Positions 17,773 through 26,252 are shown, counted from the stretch's first letter. The stretch is DNA of 64,000 bases from Microbispora sp. NBC_01189 (GCF_036010665.1 NZ_CP108581.1:5203501-5267500), one strand, 5' to 3'. Notes: a model not told the origin generated them from the sequence alone. Numbers and translations: made by a program.

Positions 17773-18722
17773 CAGTCCTCCTTGAGCTTGTTCAAGTAGC
17801 GCAGGTAGAGCTGCGCGAGGACGATGACGATGAGCACCATGAGGATCCCGTATGCCGAGGCGGTTCCGGTGTTGAAGCCCAGGAACGCGACCTTGTAGAC
17901 ATGGAACGACAACGTCTCGGTGGAGACCCCCGGACCTCCGCTGGTGAGGATGTAGACGAGGTCGAACAGCCGGAAGGCCTCGATGGCCCTGAACAACACG
18001 GCGATGAGGAGCAGCGGCCACACCAGCGGAAGAGTGATGGTGCGGAACCGGAACCACTCGGACGCCCGGTCGATCGAGGCGGCCTCGTACAGGTACTTGG
18101 GAACCGCGGTCAGGCCCGCAAGTGCGATGAGCATGATGAACGGCGTCCATTGCCAGGTGTCGACCACGATCAGGGAGATCAGTGCCGTTCGCTGCCGGGT
18201 GAGCCACTCCACCTGCCCCAGGCCGAGCGAGCCGAGCATGCTGTTGATCACGCCGAACTGCGCGTCGAGCATGAATCGCCAGAACAGCCCGACCACGACC
18301 GGCGACAGCATCATCGGAACCAGGAACAGAGTGGTCAGCACTCCTCGCCCGTGCGTGCGCCGTGAGATCAGGTAGGCGATGGAGAAACCGAGCACGGTCT
18401 GCAGGGCGACCGCGCCGACCACGTAGATCAACGTCGTCCAGGCCCTCAGGTGGACCTGCGCCGACGTCAGGATGGCGATGTAGTTCTCGAACCCGACGAA
18501 ATGGGCCGGCCCCCCGCGGGTGGCCGAGTAGTCGGTGAACGACAGGTACAGCGCCCACAGCAACGGGAACACCGACATGGCGAGCAACAGCAGCAGCGCA
18601 GGCGAGATGAAGGTCACAGCGAGCCCGCGGTCGCTCAGGCGGCGGGACCAGCCCGGTGCGGGCGGCGTCGCGGACGCCACCTGCCCGGGCTGGTCGGTCG
18701 TCAGAGGGGCGGGGCCACTCAC
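17772..18722 (-). CDS. Carbohydrate ABC importer permease, MalF type
   Basis: A 316-residue membrane protein with a first span LAVTFISPALLLLLAMSVF and about five more. The EAA loop VPKYLYEAASIDRASEWFRF matches CUT1 permease 1. The GTG start overlaps the stop codon of the binding-protein gene (GTGA), and the stop overlaps the next permease start. With the other permease it forms the channel for the substrate delivered by the lipoprotein encoded upstream. Confidence 0.92.
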   Translation of the reverse strand: MSGPAPLTTDQPGQVASATPPAPGWSRRLSDRGLAVTFISPALLLLLAMSVFPLLWALYLSFTDYSATRGGPAHFVGFENYIAILTSAQVHLRAWTTLIYVVGAVALQTVLGFSIAYLISRRTHGRGVLTTLFLVPMMLSPVVVGLFWRFMLDAQFGVINSMLGSLGLGQVEWLTRQRTALISLIVVDTWQWTPFIMLIALAGLTAVPKYLYEAASIDRASEWFRFRTITLPLVWPLLLIAVLFRAIEAFRLFDLVYILTSGGPGVSTETLSFHVYKVAFLGFNTGTASAYGILMVLIVIVLAQLYLRYLNKLKED

Positions 18723-20152
18723 AGTCCGCCGCCGCCCTTGCCGCTGCCGGCGTCGAGCACGCCCTGCTGCTCCTTGGCGATGTCGTCGAGCGCGTCCTTC
18801 GGCTTCTTCGCGCCGTTGAGAGCCGCGTTCACGTTGGTGTTCTCAATGTCGATGAGGCGCGCGTACTCGGGCACGTTCCACATGTCCCGCATCCGCGGAA
18901 CCGAGTCGGCGTACACCTTGTTGAACGGCCCGGCATTGAGGAACTCGGGCGACTCCAGGGCGTCCGTACGCGCCGGCACGCCACCGGCGGCGGCCCACTT
19001 CTTCTGGATGTCAGCCTGCTCGAACCACTTCATGAAGTTCAGGGCCTCTGCCTGGTTCGCCTGGGGCGAGTAGGCCGACACGTGCATCCCCATGCCGCCG
19101 AGAGGCACCAGGTTCGTCTTCTGGGTCGGCAGGGGGGCGAAACCCAGCTTGTCGAGAATCTGCTCCCGCGTGGTGCCGAGCGTCGACTGCTTCGGGTCGA
19201 GCAGGCCGCCGCTCGCGGCGATCCAGTTGAACGCGATGCATGCCTTGCCCTGGGCGACCGCCGCGTTCACCTCGTCGATGAACCAGTTGCCGGAGCCCTT
19301 GGCGGTCAGCGGCTTCATCTTGTTGACCAGGACGTCCATCGCCTCCTGGCCCGCGGCGTCGTTGACGATGCCGTCGATCTTGCGCGTCTTGGCGTCCCAG
19401 AGGTTGCCGCCGTAGACGCCGTTGACCGTGTTGTAGGTCACGGCCGCGGCGTCGGAGCCGTTGGCCTGATGGAAAGCCAGCCCGCTGACGCCAGGGTTGT
19501 CCGCCTGGCACTTCTCGGCGACTGAGATCATCTCGTCCCAGGTCTGCGGTGGCTTGTCGCCGATCAGGTCCTTTCGGTAGATCATCGTCCAGGTGTCGCC
19601 GAGCAGCGGCAGTCCGTACAGGCTGGCGTTCTCGTCGCGCTGCCCGGTCTCCGCCTGGGGGTACTGGCCGTAGGCCGCGAGGAGGTACGGGTTGTAGGCC
19701 TTGACGTCGATGTTCTTCTTGACGAAGTCGGTGATGTCGAGGATGTTGCCGTTCGTCACGGCCTCGCCGATGTGCTGCGAGTCCAGGATCGGGATGTCGA
19801 AGTCGGTCTTGTGCGCTGCGAACTGGGTGAACATCGCGTCGTGCCAGTTCGCGTTCGGCACGGTCTTGACCTTGATGGTCACGTTCGACCGCTCCTTGGT
19901 GTACTCCGCGTTCGCGAAGTCTTCCAGCGCGTGGGCGGGGGGCCAGTCGAACCAGATGAAGCTGAGGGTCAGCGGGTCCTTGGTGAGCTCCGGGATGGTC
20001 GCCGGCGCCTTGGGGGCGCTCGCCTTCGCGCCGTCGTCCTCGCCGCCGCCGCCGCAGGCCGCCATCGTCGTGGCCACCAACATGGCCGCCGCCGCCAGCT
20101 GCACTCTTCGACCGGGAACGGACAGTCGCCCTATTCGTTTGGGATGCCGCAT
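18719..20152 (-). CDS. Extracellular solute-binding lipoprotein, family 1
   Basis: A 477-residue lipoprotein that captures the substrate for the importer. The signal peptide ends AAC with Cys33 the lipid anchor, followed by a glycine/acid linker. The mature part has the CUT1 binding-protein pattern (LTLSFIWFDWPP, FDIPILDSQHIGEA, YGLPLLGDTWTMIYRKDL). SBPs paired with two ATPases often bind glycerol or other polyols, and the alcohol and aldehyde dehydrogenases downstream agree with a polyol or sugar-alcohol substrate, but that is inference. It is the first transporter gene of the minus-strand operon, 116 bp after a possible leader ORF. Confidence 0.9.
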   Translation of the reverse strand: MRHPKRIGRLSVPGRRVQLAAAAMLVATTMAACGGGGEDDGAKASAPKAPATIPELTKDPLTLSFIWFDWPPAHALEDFANAEYTKERSNVTIKVKTVPNANWHDAMFTQFAAHKTDFDIPILDSQHIGEAVTNGNILDITDFVKKNIDVKAYNPYLLAAYGQYPQAETGQRDENASLYGLPLLGDTWTMIYRKDLIGDKPPQTWDEMISVAEKCQADNPGVSGLAFHQANGSDAAAVTYNTVNGVYGGNLWDAKTRKIDGIVNDAAGQEAMDVLVNKMKPLTAKGSGNWFIDEVNAAVAQGKACIAFNWIAASGGLLDPKQSTLGTTREQILDKLGFAPLPTQKTNLVPLGGMGMHVSAYSPQANQAEALNFMKWFEQADIQKKWAAAGGVPARTDALESPEFLNAGPFNKVYADSVPRMRDMWNVPEYARLIDIENTNVNAALNGAKKPKDALDDIAKEQQGVLDAGSGKGGGGL

Positions 20153-20268
20153 CTTCTTGCCTGCTTTCTGGGTGGGGGGTAGAGCCCTGCTGCGTGCTTC
20201 GCCGAGCAGTTGCTGGGTTGTTCAGGCGTGCTGCCGGCTGTCGCAGGGGCTGACCCCGCGGACCGGCG

Positions 20269-20370
20269 TCACGAGTACGCCGCGACGTGATGGGGCTTCA
20301 GGCGGTCGAGAAGCCCTTCGGTCCTCGTGCGGCCCGGGTGCGGACCGAGTAGGACGTCGAGCATGCTCAT
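20269..20370 (-). CDS. Small 33-residue ORF upstream of the importer operon
   Basis: An ATG at 20370 with GGAG placed 5 nt before it opens a frame of 33 codons ending TGA. The product begins MSMLDVLLGPHPGRTRTEGL and ends in KPHHVAAYS. It is basic, has no membrane span, and shows the G/C third-position bias of real genes. It sits between the regulator and the binding-protein gene, on the operon strand, 116 bp before the next start. It may be a leader peptide or a small protein of the operon. I do not recognise it. Confidence 0.45.
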   Translation of the reverse strand: MSMLDVLLGPHPGRTRTEGLLDRLKPHHVAAYS

Positions 20371-20418
20371 GGGAGCTCCAACTGATCGAAGCGGAGCGAT
20401 AGCGGGTGGTTCCGCGAG

Positions 20419-20447
20419 AGGTGAAGGATGGTTAGCATCCATCACCT
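20419..20447. promoter_or_regulatory. 29-bp inverted repeat, likely GntR operator
   Basis: AGGTGA-N-GGATG-N5-CATCC-N-TCACCT: eleven of the twelve outer positions on each side are complementary. It lies 93 bp before the GntR start and 49 bp before the small leader ORF on the other strand, so one bound dimer could control both directions. GntR/FCD regulators commonly bind such palindromes in their own divergent promoter. Inference from symmetry and position. Confidence 0.6.
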
Positions 20448-20539
20448 TTCCTATACGATCCGAGTGGGGGCAGCATCCCGCAGCGTTGCGACCGATGTCA
20501 ACAGGTCCCCGAAGACGCAGGAGAGGACCTCACGTCACG

Positions 20540-21283
20540 ATGGACGACGAAGCGGTGATCGCGCGGCGCCGTGGGGCCATGACGGGCGGAACGCCGCCGG
20601 GAAGATCTCGCGGCCGGCTCGCCGACGAGGTGTACGACACGCTGCTCGGCCAGCTGATGTCGCTACGGATCGAGCCTGGCTCCCGCGTCACGATCGACGT
20701 CCTGGCGCGAGAGCTGGGGGTCTCGCAGACGCCGATCCGAGACGCTCTGAACCGCATGGAGGCCGAGGGCCTGGTCGTGCGTGTGCCCCATGCCGGCTAT
20801 CGCATTCCCCCCCAGATCACCCGTAACCGATTCGAGGACATGCTTGAGGTCCGCCTGCTCCTCGAGCCGGCAGCGGCGCGCAGATCCGCCGAACGCGCAT
20901 CCTCGAAGCAGGTGGCCGGTCTGCGACGAATGCTGGAGGAGATGGCGGAGCTGCAGGGGGGCAACGGGCCCATGGCCTATGGCGCCTTCGGGCTGCGTGA
21001 CGCCGCTTTCCACGATCTCGTCGCCCTGAGCGCGGAGAACCAGGTCATCCGCGATGCGCTCGCTCGCCTGCACACGCACGTGCACCTGTTCCGGCTTCTC
21101 CACGACACCCAGGTCACGCACCTGGCCATGGCCGAGCACGAAGAAGTTCTGGCCGCGGTCGCCGCGCGTGACCCCGACGCCGCCGCCTACGCCATGCGCC
21201 GGCACATCCTGCTGTCCGGCGAGCGGTTCCGGCGATTGTTCGACGAGGTCAAGGGCGCTGACGGAATGGCGGTAAAGGCTTGA
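20540..21283 (+). CDS. GntR family transcriptional regulator (FadR/FCD type)
   Basis: A 247-residue regulator. A winged helix-turn-helix lies near residues 20-90 (LADEVYDTLL, DVLARELGVSQTPIRDALNR) and an all-helical FCD effector domain follows, with FEDMLEVRLLLEPAAAR and metal-binding-type histidines in AAFHDLV and AEHEEVL. It probably represses the catabolic genes until an acid or sugar-acid effector binds. The ATG at 20540 follows AGGAGAGG with a slightly long 13-nt spacer; upstream in-frame starts have no such site. It heads a plus-strand set with the DJ-1/PfpI and hydrolase genes. Confidence 0.9.
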   Translation: MDDEAVIARRRGAMTGGTPPGRSRGRLADEVYDTLLGQLMSLRIEPGSRVTIDVLARELGVSQTPIRDALNRMEAEGLVVRVPHAGYRIPPQITRNRFEDMLEVRLLLEPAAARRSAERASSKQVAGLRRMLEEMAELQGGNGPMAYGAFGLRDAAFHDLVALSAENQVIRDALARLHTHVHLFRLLHDTQVTHLAMAEHEEVLAAVAARDPDAAAYAMRRHILLSGERFRRLFDEVKGADGMAVKA

Positions 21284-21317
21284 CGGGCGGGCTGGGCCGA
21301 GGAATGCTGACTCAACC

Positions 21318-21342
21318 GGATTGGATCGGATCGGATCGGATC
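21318..21342. repeat. Five tandem pentamers upstream of the DJ-1/PfpI gene
   Basis: GGATT followed by four copies of GGATC, starting 35 bp after the GntR stop codon. Simple-sequence repeats like this can change in copy number. It lies in the leader of the next gene. Confidence 0.85.
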
Positions 21343-21375
21343 CATCTCACCCGCCCCATATGCGAGGAGAAGCAG

Positions 21376-21945
21376 GTGCCCAGAGCGCTGCTCCTTACCG
21401 GCGACGCCGCCGAGGAGCTCGACACCATGTATCCCTACTACCGCGTGCAGGAGGGCGGCTGGGACGTTGACGTCTCGTCCCGGACGATGCGTGACGTTCA
21501 GCTGGTCATCCACGAGTTCGACCCCAACTCCGACGCCTACGTGGAGAAGAACGGCCGGAAGCTGCCGGTCGACGTGCCCTGGGCCGAGGTCGACGTCGAG
21601 CGCTATGACGCCCTCATCATCCCTGGGGGACGTGCCCCCGAGTGGATCCGGGTCGACGCCGACGTCAGGCGCATCACCGAGCACTTCTTCGCGCGTAACC
21701 TCCCGATCGCGCTGGTGTGCCACGGTGCGCAGGTGCCGGCTGTGTACGGGCTGCTGAAGGGTCGGAAGACGGCGTGCTTCCCCCCCATCACCGGTGACAT
21801 GGAGAACGCGGGCGCGACGGTCATCGACGCTCCCGACGTCGTGGACGGCAACCTGGTCTCCTGCCGCGGGTGGCCCGACATGCCGCAGTTCGGCAGGGTG
21901 ATGATGGAGGTCTTCTCGAAGTCCGTCAGCTCCGCATCGGCATGA
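21376..21945 (+). CDS. DJ-1/PfpI family protein (glutamine amidotransferase-like fold)
   Basis: A 189-residue cytoplasmic protein. It has the family pattern of a nucleophile elbow, PIALVCHGAQVPAVYG, with a cysteine followed by His and Gly, and the upstream stretch YDALIIPGGRAPEW. Members act as peptidases, glyoxalases, deglycases or isonitrile hydratases, so the exact reaction is open; aldehyde detoxification would suit an alcohol/aldehyde pathway. The GTG at 21376 was chosen because AGGAG lies 6 nt upstream; the longer frame back to 21280 has no ribosome site. Confidence 0.85.
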   Translation: MPRALLLTGDAAEELDTMYPYYRVQEGGWDVDVSSRTMRDVQLVIHEFDPNSDAYVEKNGRKLPVDVPWAEVDVERYDALIIPGGRAPEWIRVDADVRRITEHFFARNLPIALVCHGAQVPAVYGLLKGRKTACFPPITGDMENAGATVIDAPDVVDGNLVSCRGWPDMPQFGRVMMEVFSKSVSSASA

Positions 21946-21964
21946 GCACACCGGACGTGTCACG

Positions 21965-22783
21965 GTGACGGCACTTCGGACCGTCACAGTCGACGGCTCC
22001 CCCGTCCACGTCCTGGAGAGCGGCACCGGGCCCGCGGTGCTGATGCTGCACGGCTCCGGACCCGGTACGACCGGATCCGGAGCCTGGGCGACGACGGCAC
22101 AGGCGCTGGGCACGTCCTGGCACCTGGTGGCTCCTGACCAGGCGGGGTTCGGCCGTACACCCATCCCGGCGGGCTCCAGGGGTGGGCTCCGGCTGTGGAC
22201 GGAGCAGGCCGCGGGCCTGATGGACGCTCTCGGTGTCGAGCACTACGCCGTGGTGGGCCACTCCATGGGCGGTGCCGTGGCGCTGGCGTTGGCGGCCGCG
22301 CGTCCCCAGCAGGTCACCCGTGTCGTGGCGGTCTCGACGATGGGCGCCCCCGGGGCGCCGCTGTCGGCCGAGCTCGACGCGGTCTGGGCCGCCCCCGCCG
22401 GCCCGCTCGGGGCACGAGACATGTTGAGTCGCCTCGTTCTCGACCAAGCGCTCGTGACCGAGTCGGCCGTCGCCGCCCGTGCGGCTGCGATGCGAGCGGG
22501 GGAGGCCGCGTTCGCGTCGTTGTTCCCTCCACCCAGGGCACGCTGGGCCGAGGATCTCACCCTCTCGGCGCAGACGCTGGCAGGGGTCCGCGCGCCCGTG
22601 CTGCTTGTCCACGGCGCCGAGGACCGAGTCACCCCGCTCGGGACGGCAGCCCTGCCCCTGCTCGAACACCTGGCCGATGTCCGTCTGCACGTGTTCGGCC
22701 GATGCGGGCACGTGCCGGCGCTCGAGCACCCGCACGACTTCAGGCGACTCCTGTCGTGCTTCCTCGGCCGGGAACGACCTTGA
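21965..22783 (+). CDS. Alpha/beta hydrolase (meta-cleavage-product hydrolase-like)
   Basis: A 272-residue serine hydrolase. The oxyanion loop MLHGSGPGTTGSGAW is of the type found in BphD/HsaD-like C-C bond hydrolases. The nucleophile is the serine in VGHSMGGA, the acid lies in HGAEDRVTP and the histidine in CGHVPALEHP. The start is GTG at 21965, 17 bp after the DJ-1/PfpI stop. It is the last gene of the plus-strand arm of the island, and its stop codon lies only a few bases from the broken gene on the opposite strand. The substrate, an ester or a carbon-carbon bond, cannot be decided. Confidence 0.87.
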   Translation: MTALRTVTVDGSPVHVLESGTGPAVLMLHGSGPGTTGSGAWATTAQALGTSWHLVAPDQAGFGRTPIPAGSRGGLRLWTEQAAGLMDALGVEHYAVVGHSMGGAVALALAAARPQQVTRVVAVSTMGAPGAPLSAELDAVWAAPAGPLGARDMLSRLVLDQALVTESAVAARAAAMRAGEAAFASLFPPPRARWAEDLTLSAQTLAGVRAPVLLVHGAEDRVTPLGTAALPLLEHLADVRLHVFGRCGHVPALEHPHDFRRLLSCFLGRERP

Positions 22784-22785
22784 GA

Positions 22786-22911
22786 ACCCCGGCAGCCGCT
22801 TCGCCACCTCGCCTCGCTCGGCCTCGGTGAGCGCGATCACCCGGCCGGTCGGCCGGCGCCTTCGTCTCTCGCGCGGGTGACGAGGTCGCGCACCTCCTGC
22901 CAGACGCTCAT
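22786..22911 (-). pseudogene. Truncated and frameshifted gene start downstream of the SWIM gene
   Basis: An ATG overlaps the SWIM gene stop (ATGA) and reads MSVWQEVRDLVTRARDEG before a premature TGA at 22837. A one-base frame change gives an uninterrupted continuation RVIALTEAERGEVAKRLPGF that runs to about 22786 and ends where the hydrolase gene begins on the other strand. The helical pattern suggests one protein whose first 42 codons survive. I suspect a partner gene of SWIM proteins (DUF6493-like), but the match is from memory of style and unverified. Confidence 0.5.
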
Positions 22912-24308
22912 CGGGCCGTCTCCACGCCGCTCTCCACGGTGGGCGGCGCGGGGGACGGTGCGGTGGGCGGCGCGGTGGGCGGCGCGGAGGTGGCCCTCGC
23001 GACGATCCTGGCCGCGAGCACGTGCTTGCACGGCCCGCGTGAGCCCCGGTGGTCCCACCACCAGGGGCAGGTGCACGATCCGTCGGCCAGGCCGACCTCC
23101 CGCACCCCGCCGTCGGTCCGTACGCGGGCCGTGTCGCCCGCGATCTCCACGGCGCCTGCCCCGGCCAGCGCCCGCGCGGACGTCAGCCGCGGGTTGAGGT
23201 GCTGCACGTGCTCCCTGTCGTAGGGCAGCTCGCGGTGGAAGTGCGCCGCCTCGTGCAGGTCGTAGCCGACCCGCCCGGCCGTGCCGAGCTGGGTGAGGGC
23301 GGCCCGCACACGCGTGGTGGACAGCCCGGCGCGGTCGGCGAGCAGGCCGATCTCCACCTCGGGTTCGAAGTTGAGCAGCATGCCCACCACGTCGGCGTCG
23401 GCCTCGGCCTCGTCGGTGGCGAGGTCGGCCAGCACCGCGCCCTCGCCGGAGAAGCCGCGCCAGCGCTCTGGGGACAGGACCAGCGTGTAACGCATTCCGG
23501 GCAGCTCCAGCTCCCACGCGCTCGACGCCGGGCCGCCGGGCGCGGCCGGGCCGTAGACCTTGAGGCTCCTGACGAAGCGGAGCAGGGGCAGCAGCGTCGC
23601 CAGACGGCCCACGCCGGACAGGCACACCGCTCCCGGGCCGGGCCGGTCGGTGACCCGCAGGTCGCGGCCCGCGGGAGCGACCCACAGGTCGGCCGCCGCC
23701 CGCTTGGGCAGGGACCGCAGGAACCGCACCGCGCCCATCCCGTGCAGCTCGGCCCGCAGGTCCATGCGCGCCGCGATCACCTGCACCTCGGCGAATCCTC
23801 GCAGCCACCGCTCGGGCAGCGGCACCTTCTTCTCCACCACCGCGCCGTCGAGCGTGGTCACGGTGAGCTCGTCGGCGCCGACCCCGAGGTGGAGCGGGTC
23901 GCGCGCGCCCACCCTGGCCAGCGCCTCCCGCAGCGGACCGTTGACGTCGACGTTGGTCGTCCCCCGGTCGAACACCTCGCCGTCGAGGGCGTCGCCCAGC
24001 AGGTCGAGCCGGGAGTACACGCCGCCGCAGGCGGAGAACGACTCGAAGCGCAGCCGGTCGCCGCCGCAGGTGACGACCGGGTCGCGCGTCCATCCGGGGC
24101 GCGGCTGGTGATAGCGGGTGAGGGCCACGTCGGCCACGCCCAGCAGGGCCGCCGCCGCGGGCGCCGCCGGGGTCACCACCCCGCTGAAGAATTTCGGCGC
24201 GACGGCGGGGCCGCGCAGGGCCCTGCCACCGGACGTCGACAGCCCGAGACGTCCGTCCACCAGCATCGAAGGCGCGGCGTAACTGTACGCCTGCGTCGCG
24301 TTTGTCAT
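22908..24308 (-). CDS. SWIM zinc-finger domain protein
   Basis: A 466-residue protein. The C-terminal SWIM motif is CTCPWWWDHRGSRGPCKH, i.e. C-x-C-x(n)-C-x-H, a zinc ligand set used for DNA or protein binding. The first 330 residues hold no recognised domain, and a winged-helix-like stretch (LADRAGLSTTRVRAALTQLGTAGRV) lies near residue 350. The chosen ATG (24308) begins MTNATQAYSYAAPSM, typical of the actinomycete family. The tail is rich in Pro/Ala. Its stop overlaps the start of the truncated gene, so it once headed a longer operon. Confidence 0.85.
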   Translation of the reverse strand: MTNATQAYSYAAPSMLVDGRLGLSTSGGRALRGPAVAPKFFSGVVTPAAPAAAALLGVADVALTRYHQPRPGWTRDPVVTCGGDRLRFESFSACGGVYSRLDLLGDALDGEVFDRGTTNVDVNGPLREALARVGARDPLHLGVGADELTVTTLDGAVVEKKVPLPERWLRGFAEVQVIAARMDLRAELHGMGAVRFLRSLPKRAAADLWVAPAGRDLRVTDRPGPGAVCLSGVGRLATLLPLLRFVRSLKVYGPAAPGGPASSAWELELPGMRYTLVLSPERWRGFSGEGAVLADLATDEAEADADVVGMLLNFEPEVEIGLLADRAGLSTTRVRAALTQLGTAGRVGYDLHEAAHFHRELPYDREHVQHLNPRLTSARALAGAGAVEIAGDTARVRTDGGVREVGLADGSCTCPWWWDHRGSRGPCKHVLAARIVARATSAPPTAPPTAPSPAPPTVESGVETAR

Positions 24309-24410
24309 GTGCCGGAGGCTAGAGATCACCACCGACAATTCCCGCGCCGTGGAGCCCAGGGAGCCCGCCGGACGCACGGCGGGCGCACGGCGGGCTCGAT
24401 GGGCCGCAGA

Positions 24411-25433
24411 TCAGAGGCAGCCGCCGCGGGGGTCCTTCACCTCGGGCGCCGCGTCGTCGACCGTGACCTCCAGTTGCGCGGTGGAGGCCACGAGGCTGCC
24501 GACGGGCGCTCTGGCCTCCTGCGCGTTCACCACGACGCCGCGCTCGCCGAGCAGTTCGTACGTGTCCGGGTCGAAGATGATCTCCTCGCGCACCCCGTTC
24601 GAGACGCGGCCGACGCCGATGCCGGTCCGGCCCGCCGCGTCGCCCACGTTCTCGTTCACCGTGACCCCGGGAATCGTCGCGGCGGCCTTGAACAGCGCCG
24701 CCCGCTGCGGCGCCGGCACGTACGTCTCCCGCAGCAGGTCGCCCACGGCCGTCCACGCCCCCGCGTCGGACGGGACGTCGCCGTGCGGCCGGGCGTACAG
24801 GTGGGACCGCATCTTCTCCGCGTCCGAGGGCAGCCTCTTCAGCACCGTGTAGGCGGTGTCGCTCACCTTGCCGCAGGCCGGGAGCCCCAGCCACTCCGTG
24901 CCCTTCTCCTGATGCGCCTCCGGAGGGATCGGCCACCCCGGATAGGCGCGGGGCTCCAGATGTTCGATCTTGAGCGCGCCGTCCCTGGTGCCGTCGGCGG
25001 ACAGCCAGATCGTTCGCTTCGTCCGGTAGAGGTAGCGGGACTCCTTCTCGTTCTCGCCGACCACGGAGGCCTCGTACATCGTCTGCGAGCCGACCTTGAC
25101 GAACTGGTCGTCGCGTGGGGACAGGTCGGTCACGGCGCGGGCCGCCCTGCCCAGCACCTCCTCCGCCGACATGGCCGACACCTTCGGCAGGGTCACGACC
25201 ACCTCGCCGGCTCGCGTCGGGTGCGCGGGCCCGCCGGGCCCGGTGGCGGCGACGGCGACGATCCCCGCCCCGGCGAGCAGCGCGGCCCCGCCCGCCAGGA
25301 GCGCGTACGGGCGCGAGCGGACCGGCGGCCTGCCCGGGCCGGTCAGCCGCCGCCGTACGGCCGCCTTGGCGGCCAGGGAGTAGGGCGGCGCCTGCGGCCG
25401 CTCCCGCGCCACCAGGTCGATCTCGTCGATCAT
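24411..25433 (-). CDS. CU044_5270-type membrane protein, partner of the ECF sigma factor
   Basis: A 340-residue protein with an N-terminal cytoplasmic segment, one membrane span near residues 43-63 (ALLAGGAALLAGAGIVAVAA) and a large external domain. The pattern (VLKRLPSDAEKMRSHLY, LFKAAATIPGVTV, GIGVGRVSNGVREEIIFDPDTYELLGE) is that of the CU044_5270 family found beside ECF sigma factors. It begins 2 nt after the sigma gene stop. It may act as an anti-sigma sensor or as a target of the sigma factor; neither is shown here. Confidence 0.82.
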   Translation of the reverse strand: MIDEIDLVARERPQAPPYSLAAKAAVRRRLTGPGRPPVRSRPYALLAGGAALLAGAGIVAVAATGPGGPAHPTRAGEVVVTLPKVSAMSAEEVLGRAARAVTDLSPRDDQFVKVGSQTMYEASVVGENEKESRYLYRTKRTIWLSADGTRDGALKIEHLEPRAYPGWPIPPEAHQEKGTEWLGLPACGKVSDTAYTVLKRLPSDAEKMRSHLYARPHGDVPSDAGAWTAVGDLLRETYVPAPQRAALFKAAATIPGVTVNENVGDAAGRTGIGVGRVSNGVREEIIFDPDTYELLGERGVVVNAQEARAPVGSLVASTAQLEVTVDDAAPEVKDPRGGCL

Positions 25434-25435
25434 GA

Positions 25436-26146
25436 TCAGTCCTCCTCGGGAAGGTTGAGATGGCGGCGCAGCTTCGCGCGCACGCGGTGCAGGCGCGAGC
25501 GCACCGTGCCGATGGGGATCCGCAGCGCCTCGGCCGTCTCCTCGTAGGAGAGGTCGGCCCAGGCGACCAGCAGGAGCAGGTCGCGCTCGGCGGACGACAG
25601 CCGCGCCAGGGCGGCGGCGAGGGCGGGCCGCAGCGCGGCGGCGCTCGCCCGCTCCGCTCCGCGCTCCTCCTCGTGGGCGCCGCGTTCGCCGGCGTCGTGC
25701 GGGGCGCGGGCCAGTGCCCGCAGGCGGCGGACCTCCGCCCTGCGGTGCCCGGAGATGAGGTTGCCCGCGATGCCGTACAACCAGGGCCGGGCGTCGGGCC
25801 GGGAGGTGTCGTAGCGGTGCCGCTTCCGGAACGCCACGAAGAACGTCTCGGCGGTGACGTCGTCGGCGTGCTCGGGGCCGAGCCGGCGACCGGCGTAGGC
25901 GTGGATCTCGTCCGCGTGCCGGTCGAAGACGCCGGCGAACCGCTCGGGCGCGCTCAGCGACGCCTCGATCAGCCGGGCGTCGCTCGGTTCGTCGTCAGGC
26001 TCGTCGCCGTTCACGCCGGGATACTGCGCCAGGGCGTGCTGCGGCTCGCCTTCGTCCGGCCCGCCGCCGTTCGCCTCGTCGCCGCCGTGACGGTGCGCCG
26101 CCGCGGCCGAGGGGAGGCGGGTGCCGCCGGAGACCGTCCTCACCAC
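25436..26146 (-). CDS. ECF-type RNA polymerase sigma factor
   Basis: A 236-residue protein, or 192 residues if the GTG at 26014 is used. Region 2 is seen in RFAGVFDRHADEIHAYAGRRLG and DDVTAETFFVAF, and region 4 in LLLLVAWADLSYEETAEALRIPIGTVRSRL with a standard helix-turn-helix. The first 45 residues are low-complexity (His, Gly, Glu), so the shorter start is plausible. The upstream GTG overlaps the stop of a 7-codon ATG frame (26161), which might couple translation. Cotranscribed with the membrane partner. Confidence 0.88.
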   Translation of the reverse strand: MVRTVSGGTRLPSAAAAHRHGGDEANGGGPDEGEPQHALAQYPGVNGDEPDDEPSDARLIEASLSAPERFAGVFDRHADEIHAYAGRRLGPEHADDVTAETFFVAFRKRHRYDTSRPDARPWLYGIAGNLISGHRRAEVRRLRALARAPHDAGERGAHEEERGAERASAAALRPALAAALARLSSAERDLLLLVAWADLSYEETAEALRIPIGTVRSRLHRVRAKLRRHLNLPEED

Positions 26147-26252
26147 CCGTTGTGTCCGTTCATGAGGGGAATCCTTCCGTGGGCGCCGTCGCGCCCTTCA
26201 CCCCTACTCCGCCGGACGGCCCGGGCCGGTTCCGTAAATCTCGGAGACGACG

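Larger units (their letters stand above)
20153..20539. other. Divergent control region between the importer operon and the GntR gene
   Basis: The 387-bp gap holds a 33-codon minus-strand ORF with its own ribosome site, a 29-bp inverted repeat, and the AT-richest segment of the area (20440-20460, including TATACG). It is where both the importer operon and the regulator operon should start. Confidence 0.7.

Noticed and set aside
11668-22783. The catabolic island as a prophage or integrative element with integrase and att sites
   Set aside because: No integrase, transposase, tRNA target or terminal repeat was found at either end; only broken genes mark the borders.
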